From NCBI RefSeq assembly GCF_013522705.1, contig NZ_JAAMRE010000027.1, forward strand, positions 1-64,000: 64,000 bases of DNA. Direction: 5' to 3'. How positions within the stretch are numbered: the stretch's first letter is position 1; each line of letters opens with the position of its first letter. A program made the translations under genes and the position numbers. The notes below the pieces were generated by a model, which worked only from the letters and a program-made list of their open reading frames with translations, searched no databases and was not told where the DNA came from. Of the stretch, positions 43,860-53,671 are shown piece after piece. This stretch comes from Pseudomonas lurida (GTDB lineage: Bacteria; Pseudomonadota; Gammaproteobacteria; Pseudomonadales; Pseudomonadaceae).

Positions 43860-46202
43860 CTAATCCACTACGCTGAATTCAAGCCTGGCGGTTTGACCGG
43901 CCTCATCCAACACACTGAGCTGGTAGCGGCCCAAGCGCTCGAAACTGGCATTGATGCTGTCCTGGTTGGCACTGTCGCCCAGGGGCGCGCCGTTGAGGAA
44001 CCACCAGCGCCGGCCGCTGCCGCCCAGGGCGGATAGTTTTAGCTGTAAAGCCTGCTGGCTGCCGGCGGGCAGGCGCAGTTGGTCGCCTTCGCGCACACCG
44101 ACAATCGACAACGGTGAAGAAGCCGCCAAGGCCGGTGGCGGGCAGTCCGGGTCGGCCGCCGGGATGCGCGCTTCACGGCGTTCAGCCCTGGGCAGCCATG
44201 GCTCCAGCGGCGCGGGCCACAGGGCGATATTCCTGGCAACCGCGCCGGGACAGTGGGCGTCCACACGCAAACCCTTGGCATTGACCCAAACGCTCTCCAT
44301 CAAGCCCACGCTCAACGGCTGATCCAACGCCTGTAAAGTCGGCGGCGTGGTGTTGTCCAGCGTCCAGGCAAAGCGCTGGCGTCGGCAATTGGGGTCGGTG
44401 CGGCTCATGGGCTGGCCCAGCGGCCAACAGATCGCCGCCACGCCGACATTGGCCGGCACCGCTTTGACTGGCGCGCTGATGCCGCGCTGGCTGTCGCGGT
44501 TGGTCAGCACATCGTGCACCTGCAGCATCAGGGGCGCCGCCGACGCCAGGCCGAACTGGCCAGGCACGGGCGTGCCGTCCGGGCGGCCGATCCAGATGCC
44601 GATCAAGTAGCGCGGCCCCACACCAATTGCCCAGGCATCACGGAAGCCGTAGCTGGTGCCGGTTTTCCAGGCCAGCACCGGACGCTGCACCAATTCGGCA
44701 CGCGGGTCGCGATCCGGTCGAGCCTGGCCGCTGAGGATGCGCCGCACAATCCAGGCAGCCCCTGGCGACAGCAGCGGCCGTTCTCTGAGCGTATCGTCCG
44801 GCTGAAATCGCAGGGTGGCGCTTTTGCCGTCGCGGGCAAAGGCACTGTAGCCGCTGACCAGATCCTCCAGGCGGCTGCCCGCGCCGCCCAGGATCAGCGC
44901 CAGGTTCGGTTCGGCCAGCGCCGGCAGCGCCAGGGGCACGCCGCCGATGCGCATCTGCGCGGCGAAGCGCTTGGGCCCGTAGGCTTCCAGCAATTGCACC
45001 GCCGGCAGGTTAAGCGAACTGGACAGCGCAGTGCTCGCCGGCACCGCGCCGGTAAAGCCCATGGAAAAATTGCCCGGACGGTAATCGCCATAGCGCCGGG
45101 GCACGTCCTGCAGCAGCGACTCGGAATGAATCAAGCCGTCATCCAGCGCCATGCCATACAGGAAAGGTTTCAGGGTGGAACCCGGCGAGCGTAAGGCATT
45201 GACCATGTCCACATGCCCGAAGCGCTTGGCATCGTTGATGTCCACCGAGCCCAGGTAAGCGCGTACCGCCATGCTTTCTTCCTCCACCACCAGGATCGCG
45301 GCCGAGGTGTGCTCCGGCAGGCGCGCACGCCAGCCCAGCAACAGGTCTTCGAGGCGACGTTGCAGAGTGGCGTCGAGGGTGGTGCGGATCAGCGGCGGGC
45401 TGTCGGGACGGTTCAGGCGGCGCGCGAGCAACGGCGCCAGGCTGGGCTCCAGGCGCGGGGCGAGCAGCAGCGGTTCCTCCAGGGCTTCATCGACTGCGGC
45501 CTGCGGCCACACCTTGAATTCGGCGAGGCGCCGCAGCACTTTGTCGCGGGCCTGCTGCGCGCGTTGCGGATGGCGATCCGGGCGCAGGCGGCTCGGTGCC
45601 TGGGGCAATACCGCCAGCAACGCGGCCTCGGCATGGGTCAACTGCGCCGGGGACTTTCCCAGGTAAGCCCAACTGGCCGCCGCCACGCCCTGCAAGGTGC
45701 CACCAAAGGGCGCGCGGTTGAGGTACAGGTTGAGGATCTCGGCCTTGGACAGGTGCCACTCCAATTGGGCCGTGCGCCACAGCTGGCGCAACTTGCCGTG
45801 AAAGGTACGCGAATGCGGGTCCAGCAGACGCGCCACCTGCATCGACAGGGTACTGCCACCCGACACCACCCGCTCCCCGGCCAGGTTCTGCCAGGTCGCC
45901 CGCACCAACGCCAGCGGGTTCACGCCAGGATGCTGATAAAACCAGCGGTCTTCGTAGGTGAGCAGCGCGTCGAGATAGTACGGCGACACCTCACGGGTCT
46001 GCACCGGGTAGCGCCACACACCATTGGCATCGGCAAACCGCCATAACGGCGTGCCATCCTCGGCCAGCACCACCCGCGCCAGGTCGTCCTTGGGCAGCGG
46101 CAGGGGCCAGAGGCGGTCCGCCAGCCAGAGCAGCGCGATCACTACCAGCACAACACCCAAAACCCAGCGCAGTAACTGTGATAGCCGAGCGCATCCAGCC
46201 AT
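43860..46202 (-). CDS. pbpC: Penicillin-binding protein 1C
   Basis: A 780-residue bifunctional peptidoglycan synthase. One N-terminal membrane helix is followed by a GT51 transglycosylase domain (catalytic E in TYEDRWFYQHPGV; SGGSTLSMQVARLLD), a transpeptidase domain (SPGSTLKPFLYGMAL with the active serine, KTGTSYGFRD) and a PBP1C-type C-terminal domain. ATG 46202 is selected over an in-frame TTG at 46220. In many proteobacteria pbpC is linked to the alpha-2-macroglobulin gene, as here. Confidence 0.93.
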   Translation of the reverse strand: MAGCARLSQLLRWVLGVVLVVIALLWLADRLWPLPLPKDDLARVVLAEDGTPLWRFADANGVWRYPVQTREVSPYYLDALLTYEDRWFYQHPGVNPLALVRATWQNLAGERVVSGGSTLSMQVARLLDPHSRTFHGKLRQLWRTAQLEWHLSKAEILNLYLNRAPFGGTLQGVAAASWAYLGKSPAQLTHAEAALLAVLPQAPSRLRPDRHPQRAQQARDKVLRRLAEFKVWPQAAVDEALEEPLLLAPRLEPSLAPLLARRLNRPDSPPLIRTTLDATLQRRLEDLLLGWRARLPEHTSAAILVVEEESMAVRAYLGSVDINDAKRFGHVDMVNALRSPGSTLKPFLYGMALDDGLIHSESLLQDVPRRYGDYRPGNFSMGFTGAVPASTALSSSLNLPAVQLLEAYGPKRFAAQMRIGGVPLALPALAEPNLALILGGAGSRLEDLVSGYSAFARDGKSATLRFQPDDTLRERPLLSPGAAWIVRRILSGQARPDRDPRAELVQRPVLAWKTGTSYGFRDAWAIGVGPRYLIGIWIGRPDGTPVPGQFGLASAAPLMLQVHDVLTNRDSQRGISAPVKAVPANVGVAAICWPLGQPMSRTDPNCRRQRFAWTLDNTTPPTLQALDQPLSVGLMESVWVNAKGLRVDAHCPGAVARNIALWPAPLEPWLPRAERREARIPAADPDCPPPALAASSPLSIVGVREGDQLRLPAGSQQALQLKLSALGGSGRRWWFLNGAPLGDSANQDSINASFERLGRYQLSVLDEAGQTARLEFSVVD

Positions 46203-46310
46203 GATTAAACGAAACCTCAAACCGGCAAACCTCTATGCTTGTGGGGAACTAGCCCGCTGCAATTACAACCAAAGGCACACACACGCCCACCTTCTGATCA
46301 GGACACTCAC

Positions 46311-46604
46311 ATGCAGGTAGAAAGCTTCTTCGAATGGCTGGGCCAGGCGCTCGGTTCCGTCATCCGCTTTATCGTCGATGGCCTCAGCGGACTGTTCGGT
46401 GCCCTGACCCACGCCGGCAGTAACTTTGTCGAGGGTCTGTCCCGCACCTTGGGCATGGACACGTCGATCATCAGCATCATCACCCTGATCATCGGCCTGA
46501 TGCTGCTCTACTCGGCCGTTCGCGCCTTTATGCGGGCGTCAATCATCATGGGCATCATCTGGCTGATGCTCGGCCTGTGGCTGCTCAGTTGGGTCGTGCA
46601 CTGA
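46311..46604 (+). CDS. Small 97-aa membrane protein between pbpC and the A2M gene
   Basis: I do not recognise a family. The sequence has an N-terminal amphipathic segment, then two closely spaced hydrophobic helices (TSIISIITLIIGLMLLYSAV; SIIMGIIWLMLGLWLLSWVV), so a likely inner-membrane hairpin. ATG 46311 follows a poor ribosome site. It is divergent from pbpC and convergent with the A2M gene (76 bases including a REP palindrome). Whether it serves the PBP1C/A2M pair is unknown. Confidence 0.7.
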   Translation: MQVESFFEWLGQALGSVIRFIVDGLSGLFGALTHAGSNFVEGLSRTLGMDTSIISIITLIIGLMLLYSAVRAFMRASIIMGIIWLMLGLWLLSWVVH

Positions 46605-46626
46605 CCCCCAAGACTGTCATTGCCGC

Positions 46627-46655
46627 TGTGGGAGGGGGGCTTGCCACCTCCCACA
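46627..46655. repeat. REP-type palindrome
   Basis: TGTGGGAGG (46627-46635) faces CCTCCCACA (46647-46655), perfect 9-bp arms around GGGGCTTGCCA. Located between two convergent genes, where it could also act as an mRNA-end stem. Confidence 0.8.
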
Positions 46656-46680
46656 TCAGTTCCGATCCCACGTTGAGAAA

Positions 46681-49600
46681 TCAGCGCCCCTTGATCACCA
46701 GGTCCGCCGGGGTGTCACCCACCGCCTGCCAATTCGGCCGATACATCGACTCCACCTGCGGCGGCGGCACGCGATAGGTGCCCGGCGTCACGGCACGCGC
46801 CAGATACAGCAGGTGCGTGGTGACATCGCTGTCCAGGTTCAGTGCCGCCACATAGCGATCATCGCGGAACTCCTGATGCTTGAGCGATGCGTTCTGCATC
46901 GACTCACGCCATTCCTTCACTTGGCTGCTGGCGTTTTCCAGGCTGGCGGCGCTTTGTGCCAGGTTCTGGTTTTCCAGTTCCAGGCCCGCCGGCAGCAGGT
47001 CTACCACCAGTGCGTCCGGCACCCGCTGCTTGGCGCTGACCGCCACATGCACCAGCACCAGGTCGCCGCTGTTGAGGTTGCGCAGGTTCAACGGCTGGCC
47101 GTTCATGCCCAGGTATTCGCGCCGGATACTGAGGTTGTCGCCCCCCGCTGTCGGCGGCACTTGTGGATAACCCGAGAGGGTCAACTGCTGGTACACCGGC
47201 GTGTCGCCTTGATTACTCAGGGCCAGATCGCCGGACAATAGTTTGCCTTCGAGCGCCAGCGTCGGCTGCTGATTATTCAACTCATGCACCCCGCCACTGC
47301 CGGTAAGCGACACCTGCCAGTTCGCCTCGGGTTGCGCGAACCCCAGGCGGCCGGCGAGGAACAGCGAATTGCGCTCCTGGGTCGACAGGTACGGGCTGGC
47401 CGCCAGTTGATCGGACAAGGTGAACAACCGCTCCTCACGCTTGCCCTTGGCCAGGTCATTTTCCTCAAGCAACGCCAGAATCATCGCCTGGTCGCGCAGC
47501 GGGCTGCCGTAGTCGGCCAGCCACTCCTTGGTATTGCGTTGTGCGGCCAGGCCGGCGAGCAAAGCTTGGTCGGCACGCGGTTGGTCGCCCATCTTTTGCA
47601 GGGCAATCGCCAATTGCACCAGCGGCAGCCCTGAACGCGCGTCGCTGCGCCGTTCGAAAATACTGCGCAAGGCCCCCAACGGCGCCTGCTGGCTGCGCGC
47701 CAGGACCATGCCGGCGTAGGCCTGCACGGCGAAGCGGGTGTGGTCGGCGTTGTCGCTGTAGTCGACGTCGATCAGGTTACGCTCCTGCACGTAACGCAGC
47801 AGGCGCTCGCTGGCTTTTTTCAGGGCTTCGGCCGGTACGGCAAAACCCTGGTCACGGGCGCGCAACAGGAAGTCGGTGACGTAAGCGGTCAGCCAATATT
47901 CCTCTTCGCCGTCGGCGCCCCACAGGCCAAAGCTGCCGTTGTAGCGTTGCATGCCCAGCAGGCGCTCGATGCCCAGCTCGATCTTGCGCTTGCGCTCGGC
48001 ATCCGGCTCACCCTTGACGCCCAGGCGCTTGAGCAACGCGTCGTCGGCATACAGCGAGGGGTACAAGCCGCTGGCGGTTTGTTCCAGGCAACCATACGGA
48101 TAGGCCTTGAGCGCACTGATCTGCGCGCCCAGGTTCAGCGGCGGCCGGCTCGACAGGCTCAACAAGGCCTCACGCCCCGAGGCATCGAACTGGTCCAGCG
48201 TGCCGACGGGCAGGCTCCACGGCTCGTTCTTGAGCACCGCGCGGTAATGCTTGAGCAGCGCCGGATAAGCCGGGCGCACGCCCAGGGTCCATTCGCGGCT
48301 GAACGGCGGCAATTGTTCGCCCGGCAGGTCCAGCCCGTTGACCGTCACCTTGAGCTTGCCCTGTCCCAGCCCGCCCCAGGCTTTGACCGGGATGCGCAGC
48401 GTGGTGCGCTGGCCTTGTTTCAGTTCCACCGATTGCGCGCCGGCATTGACCAGTTCCAGTTGGCCTTCGGCACTCAGTTGCACATCGAGTTTCTGCGCCT
48501 TGCCCGACAGGTTGGACAGGTCCAGCGCCAAGGTCGTCTGATCGCCGCCGGCCAGGAAGCGCGGCGCCGACAGTTCGGCCACCAGCGGCGCGGCGATCAC
48601 CGTCCTGGCTTCGGCCATGCCGTAGCGGTCATCGCTCCAGGCCTGGGCCATCAGGCGCAGTTCACCGTTGAAGTCGGGAATATTGACGCTGACTTCACCC
48701 TCGCCCTTGTCATTCAAAGTCACCGGCGCGCTTTGCAGGGCGACGATGGTCACGCTGGTGTCCGGGCGCTTGCCCCCCTTGGCCAACGCCGCGTCACCGC
48801 CGAACGCCAGGCTGGCCAGACGGCCTTGCCCGGCTTCGATCAACTGGCCGTAGATATCGAACTGATCCACGCCATAGGCCTTGCGGCCGAACAGGCTGGC
48901 GTACGGGTCCGGCGTCGGGTATTCGGTAATGTTGAGGATGCCCACGTCTACTGCCGCCACCAGTACATGCACCTGTTTCGGCACGCTGCCATCGGCATTC
49001 CGGGCGGCGACTTTCACTTTCAGCGGTTGCTTGGGACGCATTTTTTCCGGTGCGGTGAGGGTCACGCCGAGCTTGCGCTGGGTGCGGTCCAGCGGCAGGT
49101 GCAGCAGGCCCACCGCACGTTTGGGGGTGATATTGGCTTTGCGTTCGCCGGGACGAATCACCAGGGCGCTGACGTACAGGTCATGACGCGACCATTTCGG
49201 ATCAAGCTTCACGGCAAAGCTTTTGCCTTCGGCCGGCACGTCGATTTCCTGCCACCACAGCGGCCCTTCGGCGGATTCCACCAGCAGGTAGCCCTTGCCC
49301 GCGGCCGGCGGAGTGACCGTGACGTTAGCGGTGTCGCCATCGCCATAGGCCGGTTTGTCCAGCGCCAGCTTGACCTGGTCGGGGCGCACCGCGCCGCCTT
49401 CGGTATTGTCCTGGGCCTGATAACCGGCCCAGAAACGCAGGCTGCTGACCAGGCCGGTCTGCGGGTCTTCGACCTCGACGCGGTACGGGCCCCATTCCAC
49501 CTGGAAGCTGACCTTGGCGGTGTCGCCGGCCTTGATGTTCAAGGTTTGCTCGTCGAGGTTGAGGAATTTCTCGTTGTAGTGATAGCTCCAGCCGTCGCTG

Positions 49601-51582
49601 TCGGAGTAGTTCCAGTAGTAGTCACGGCGCTCGCGCACCAGGCGTACCTTGAGGTTGGGCGCGGCGAGCTTCTGGCCTTCCTGGTTGGCGAGCAGCACTT
49701 CGAATTCCGCCGGGCCGTCGCCATTGGTTTCCTTGCCGTCAAACAGCCCACGCAGGCCCGGCAGTTGCTTGGCTGGCCAGATCGGCTGCACCAGGCGCCG
49801 AGTGATCGGCCGCCCGCCCGACTCATGCAGGCTGGCCTGCACAATCAATTGCAGCGGCGACTTGGCCTCGGCCCATTTGCTCTCCATGCTCAGGACTTCA
49901 TGGCCCTTGGCGTCAAGCACGCTTTCGTCGATCTCGAAGTCCTGGCTCAGATCCTCCTCGGTGACGGAGCCGAACTCGTAGCCCGGCAGCGATTTGACCG
50001 CCTCGCGCAGCGGCCGCACATACACCTGTCCGCTGATGCGGTTGCCCGAGGCCGGCGCGCCGTAGAGATAGCGCCCCGTGAGCTGGATCTGCGGGCTGTC
50101 CGCCGGGCTCAGCGGCGTGTCGCTGCCCTTGAGTTCCAGGGCCAGGCGTTCGGGCAGGAAGTCTTCGACCAGGAATTCGTAAAGCTGCGGCTTGCCGTCG
50201 CCCAGGTCGAACACCAGTTGCCAGCGCCCGGTCGGCGCTTCACCGGCCAATTGCAGGGCGTATTGATAGAGGCCGGATGCGTCGGCATCCCAGACGAATT
50301 TGCGGCTGACCTGTTCATCCGGGCGCCGCACTTCGACGCTCACCGGCTGCGGCTTGACCGCGTTGCCGTCCTTGTCGCGCAGCAAGGCGTTGAGCAGCAC
50401 GGTTTCGCCGGGGCGATACAGGTCGCGCGGGCCGAACACAAAGAATTGCAGGGGATGGGACGGTTGGCCGCCGATGTCGAACTCGGCCAGGTCGAGGGCG
50501 GCGCTGTCCAGGCGCAGCAGGCTGGTCTGCTCACCTTGCTTGGCCAGCAACACCTGGGCTTTTTTCGGCAGCGGCAATTGCGCATGGCCGCCCTTTTCGG
50601 TCTTGCCCTGGGCCAGCACGCGGCCATCGGCGTCCAGCACTTCCAGGTCCACGTCGTTCAGGGCCTTGCCGCCTTCCAGGGCCTGGGTAAAGACGTCGAG
50701 ACGATTGCTGTAGCGATGCACGGAGAGGCCGATGTCACTCAAGGTGAACAGCGTGGCCGGCTGAGAATAGTTGTAAGTGCCCGATGCTCGCATCACCGCC
50801 AGATACACCCCCGGCTGCTGCAATTGCTTGAGGCCAGCAATCGGCAGCAGCAGGGTTTCGCGGGTGTTGCGCGCCGGGTTGAGGTCGAAACGCCCGCCAT
50901 AGACCAGGTCGGCCATGGGCAGCAACTCACGGGACTCATAGCTTTGCAGGCTGGTATTGCGCCCCCACTGAGCCAGGAACGACGGCAGGGACTCGGGCTT
51001 GATGCGGAAGAATTCGACGTCGATCTTGTCGACGTTCAGCGCGATCACCGGCAGGCCTTCTGCCAGGCGCGTCGGCAGCAGGGTGCCGCGACTGGCGAAG
51101 CCGACGGTGGCTTGCAGGTCGCGGGTTTCCAGGCGGGCGATGTACTCGGCGGCGAGTTTATTATCGTTGACGGCCTTGAGCCCGGCGTCGACGGTGAGCA
51201 CCAGTTTGCGCTGCGGCTCGAGGTGGCGCAGGCGCAGTTCCATGAGGTTGTCGGACAGCTCCCAGGCGCCGTCGACCTTGCCGGACTTGCTGTCGACCAG
51301 ATGCAGTTTGTCGGCGAACTTCTGCTCCGGGTCCAGAGGAATGGAGAAGCTCACCGATAACGTGCTGGCACCGTCCAGCTGCACCTCGGACACGTCCACC
51401 ACGCTCAACTCACGCCCAGCGTACCGTTGCTTCAGCGCCGCCACATCCACTGCCGCCTTGACCGGCTTGGGCGCGGTGCTGGTGGCGGCTGCGGGGGCGG
51501 TCGGCGCAGCAGGTTTGTCGGAGGAATCGCAGGCACTCAGCAGGGCCAGCGCGCAAGCCAGGAACAGTCCTTTGTTAAGCAT
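46681..51582 (-). CDS. Bacterial alpha-2-macroglobulin, lipoprotein
   Basis: A 1633-residue periplasmic protease trap. The signal ends in the lipobox LLSACDS (Cys about 18), predicting inner or outer membrane anchoring. It has a long series of MG-type beta domains (PVSVEVRRPDEQVSRKF; PGETVLLNALLRD), a bait-like region in the middle, and an intact thioester motif YGCLEQTASG with C1165. It resembles E. coli YfhM (ECAM) and P. aeruginosa MagD. With pbpC, which repairs cell wall, it is thought to protect cells from invading proteases. Confidence 0.93.
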   Translation of the reverse strand: MLNKGLFLACALALLSACDSSDKPAAPTAPAAATSTAPKPVKAAVDVAALKQRYAGRELSVVDVSEVQLDGASTLSVSFSIPLDPEQKFADKLHLVDSKSGKVDGAWELSDNLMELRLRHLEPQRKLVLTVDAGLKAVNDNKLAAEYIARLETRDLQATVGFASRGTLLPTRLAEGLPVIALNVDKIDVEFFRIKPESLPSFLAQWGRNTSLQSYESRELLPMADLVYGGRFDLNPARNTRETLLLPIAGLKQLQQPGVYLAVMRASGTYNYSQPATLFTLSDIGLSVHRYSNRLDVFTQALEGGKALNDVDLEVLDADGRVLAQGKTEKGGHAQLPLPKKAQVLLAKQGEQTSLLRLDSAALDLAEFDIGGQPSHPLQFFVFGPRDLYRPGETVLLNALLRDKDGNAVKPQPVSVEVRRPDEQVSRKFVWDADASGLYQYALQLAGEAPTGRWQLVFDLGDGKPQLYEFLVEDFLPERLALELKGSDTPLSPADSPQIQLTGRYLYGAPASGNRISGQVYVRPLREAVKSLPGYEFGSVTEEDLSQDFEIDESVLDAKGHEVLSMESKWAEAKSPLQLIVQASLHESGGRPITRRLVQPIWPAKQLPGLRGLFDGKETNGDGPAEFEVLLANQEGQKLAAPNLKVRLVRERRDYYWNYSDSDGWSYHYNEKFLNLDEQTLNIKAGDTAKVSFQVEWGPYRVEVEDPQTGLVSSLRFWAGYQAQDNTEGGAVRPDQVKLALDKPAYGDGDTANVTVTPPAAGKGYLLVESAEGPLWWQEIDVPAEGKSFAVKLDPKWSRHDLYVSALVIRPGERKANITPKRAVGLLHLPLDRTQRKLGVTLTAPEKMRPKQPLKVKVAARNADGSVPKQVHVLVAAVDVGILNITEYPTPDPYASLFGRKAYGVDQFDIYGQLIEAGQGRLASLAFGGDAALAKGGKRPDTSVTIVALQSAPVTLNDKGEGEVSVNIPDFNGELRLMAQAWSDDRYGMAEARTVIAAPLVAELSAPRFLAGGDQTTLALDLSNLSGKAQKLDVQLSAEGQLELVNAGAQSVELKQGQRTTLRIPVKAWGGLGQGKLKVTVNGLDLPGEQLPPFSREWTLGVRPAYPALLKHYRAVLKNEPWSLPVGTLDQFDASGREALLSLSSRPPLNLGAQISALKAYPYGCLEQTASGLYPSLYADDALLKRLGVKGEPDAERKRKIELGIERLLGMQRYNGSFGLWGADGEEEYWLTAYVTDFLLRARDQGFAVPAEALKKASERLLRYVQERNLIDVDYSDNADHTRFAVQAYAGMVLARSQQAPLGALRSIFERRSDARSGLPLVQLAIALQKMGDQPRADQALLAGLAAQRNTKEWLADYGSPLRDQAMILALLEENDLAKGKREERLFTLSDQLAASPYLSTQERNSLFLAGRLGFAQPEANWQVSLTGSGGVHELNNQQPTLALEGKLLSGDLALSNQGDTPVYQQLTLSGYPQVPPTAGGDNLSIRREYLGMNGQPLNLRNLNSGDLVLVHVAVSAKQRVPDALVVDLLPAGLELENQNLAQSAASLENASSQVKEWRESMQNASLKHQEFRDDRYVAALNLDSDVTTHLLYLARAVTPGTYRVPPPQVESMYRPNWQAVGDTPADLVIKGR

Positions 51583-51789
51583 TGGGGCACTCGTTGTCAG
51601 AGGAAACCGGGGCGTGAACTATATATCAGCCCGAGCGGGGCTGGTGTGGCACTGGTCACATTGACCGACGGAGGGTGGGTTGGTTCGCAGCCGTTTGAAC
51701 CCCCCAGCCAAATCCCACAGCCGCCTCCCACATTGGCTCTGCTGCAGGGCTAATGGATGGTTACAATGTCGTTCCCCCAAGGAGCCTGC

Positions 51790-53136
51790 ATGTCCACCTT
51801 ACTGACCGACTGGCGCGACCGCCCCACCCACCGCCGCGTATGGGCCCTGGCTGCGCCGATGATTCTGTCGAATATCTCGGTGCCGTTGGTTGCCCTGGTC
51901 GACAGCATGGTCATCGGCCACCTGCCCCATGCCCACCAACTGGGCGCCGTGGCCGTCGGGGCCAGCTTGTATACCTTCCTGGCCTGGGCCATGGGGTTTC
52001 TGCGCATGGGCTCCACCGGTTTTGCCGCCCAGGCCGCCGGGCGCAAGGATGGTGCGGCACTGCGGCAAATTCTGCTGCAAGGTTTGCTGCTGGCGCTGGG
52101 CCTGGCAATGCTGCTCGGCACCGTGGGCACTCCCCTGAGCCACCTGGCCCTGGAATGGATGCAGCCCTCGCCCGAACTGAACCAACTGACCCGCGATTTC
52201 TTCCACACTCGCCTGTTCGGTCTGCCCGCCGCGCTGGCCAGCTATGCCCTGGTCGGCTGGTTCCTCGGCACACAGAACGCTCGCGCGCCGCTGGCGATTC
52301 TGCTGACCACCAACTTGGTGAACATCGCCTTGAACCTGTGGTTTGTGCTGGGTTTGGATTGGGGCGTGGTCGGCTCCGCCCGCGCCTCGGTGATCGCCGA
52401 ATGGACCGGTGCCCTGCTCGGCCTGGCCCTTACGCAAAAGGCCCTGCGCGCCTACCCCGGGCATATCGCCTGGGCCGCATTGAAACGATGGGAGAGCTGG
52501 CGCCCGTTGCTGGCGGTGAACCGCGACATCTTTATCCGCAGCCTGGCGTTGCAGTCGGTGTTTTTCATGATCACCGTGCAAGGCGCACGCCTGGGTGACG
52601 CCACCGTGGCGGCCAACGCGCTGCTGCTCAACGGCCTGCTGCTGACCGCCCACGCCTTGGACGGCCTGGCCCACGCCGTCGAAGCCCTGTGCGGCCACGC
52701 CATCGGCGCCCGCGACCGGCAATCCCTGCACCGTTCGCTGGTGGTGGCCGGCGGGTGGTCGCTGATTGCCAGCCTCGGCTTTGCGCTGTTGTTTACATTT
52801 GCCGGCCACCTGTTTATCGCGATGCAGACCGATATCCCCAGCGTGCGCGAAACGGCTGATATCTACCTGCCTTACCTGGCGGTATTGCCGTTGATTGCGG
52901 TGTGGAGTTATTTGCTGGATGGCTTGTTTATCGGTGCAACACGGGCTCGGGAGATGCGCAACGCAATGCTGCTGACGGTGCTGATGGTGTCACCGTTTGC
53001 CTGGGCATTGCAGGGGCTGGGCAACCACGGCTTGTGGATAACCTTCCTGCTGTTCATGGCGATGCGCAGCCTGACGCTGTGGGCGATCGCCTGGCGGCTG
53101 AACCGGCAGGAACAATGGATCGGCACCCGTCATTAA
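51790..53136 (+). CDS. MATE-family efflux transporter (DinF-like)
   Basis: A 448-residue MATE protein with 12 helices. It begins in the family style: HRRVWALAAPMILSNISVPLVALVDSMVIGHL, with the second repeat visible around LALQSVFFMITVQGARLGDATVAANA. AAGGAG lies seven bases before the ATG at 51790; an in-frame upstream ATG at 51757 is less well supported. DinF-type members are linked to oxidative-stress protection and drug export. Stands alone. Confidence 0.9.
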   Translation: MSTLLTDWRDRPTHRRVWALAAPMILSNISVPLVALVDSMVIGHLPHAHQLGAVAVGASLYTFLAWAMGFLRMGSTGFAAQAAGRKDGAALRQILLQGLLLALGLAMLLGTVGTPLSHLALEWMQPSPELNQLTRDFFHTRLFGLPAALASYALVGWFLGTQNARAPLAILLTTNLVNIALNLWFVLGLDWGVVGSARASVIAEWTGALLGLALTQKALRAYPGHIAWAALKRWESWRPLLAVNRDIFIRSLALQSVFFMITVQGARLGDATVAANALLLNGLLLTAHALDGLAHAVEALCGHAIGARDRQSLHRSLVVAGGWSLIASLGFALLFTFAGHLFIAMQTDIPSVRETADIYLPYLAVLPLIAVWSYLLDGLFIGATRAREMRNAMLLTVLMVSPFAWALQGLGNHGLWITFLLFMAMRSLTLWAIAWRLNRQEQWIGTRH

Positions 53137-53232
53137 TCCCCTACCTGTTACTTCTGACAGGTTACAAACCGACGACCCGGGGGTTGAATAGCCAGGGAGG
53201 TATCCACCCCCTACCTTCCTGGAGAGTCGAAT

Positions 53233-53556
53233 ATGAACATCACAAAACACATAAGCGTTACCGCACTATGGATCGTCACAGCGTGCACCCTGGCAACGAT
53301 CGCCGGATGCACCGCTGGAGGCCCCAACAGCGTTGAGGGAACCATGCGGGTAAGCAATGCCGGCAGTTCCACTGTACTCGTCAGCCAGCATTCTGACGTC
53401 CACCCCCTTGCGCCGAACGCAACAATCGACCTACCTATCAATAGCTTCGGATTAACCGTAATGCCGGCCAATAGCAACCGCGACAAGATTGACCGGTTCA
53501 ACCTCAAGTTCAATCCCGGCGGCTGTTCGGTCAACTTGTGCGTCGTCGTATATTGA
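53233..53556 (+). CDS. Small orphan lipoprotein, 107 aa
   Basis: A 107-residue predicted lipoprotein (signal with lipobox ATIAGC, Cys near 25). The mature part is polar and beta-rich (EGTMRVSNAGSSTVLVSQHSD) and ends with two cysteines near the C-terminus (GGCSVNLCVVVY). I do not recognise a family. GGAGAG lies seven bases before the ATG. Codon use has more A/T-ending codons and its composition is lower in GC than both neighbours, suggesting a relatively recent acquisition or rapid divergence. Independent of MATE (97 bases gap). Confidence 0.7.
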   Translation: MNITKHISVTALWIVTACTLATIAGCTAGGPNSVEGTMRVSNAGSSTVLVSQHSDVHPLAPNATIDLPINSFGLTVMPANSNRDKIDRFNLKFNPGGCSVNLCVVVY

Positions 53557-53624
53557 CCGTTTACTTATCGCTGCGCAGATGAAAGGTGCCTTGGAACCGG
53601 CACTTGACCGCCAACTCCATAAAA

Positions 53625-53652
53625 AAGGGCCGCAGTGTTAACTGCGGCCCTT
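53625..53652 (-). terminator. Rho-independent terminator after speA
   Basis: AAGGGCCGCAGT (53625-53636) and ACTGCGGCCCTT (53641-53652), perfect 12-bp arms around GTTA. On the minus strand the T-run follows. It lies 19 bases after the speA stop. Confidence 0.94.
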
Positions 53653-53671
53653 GTTAAACGCTAAACCGGTA

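Noticed and set aside
47740..51360. A 1206-codon open frame antisense to the alpha-2-macroglobulin gene.
   Set aside because: It mirrors a GC3-rich real gene with signal, lipobox and thioester motif; no ribosome site or domain supports it. Such frames are expected in high-GC genomes.
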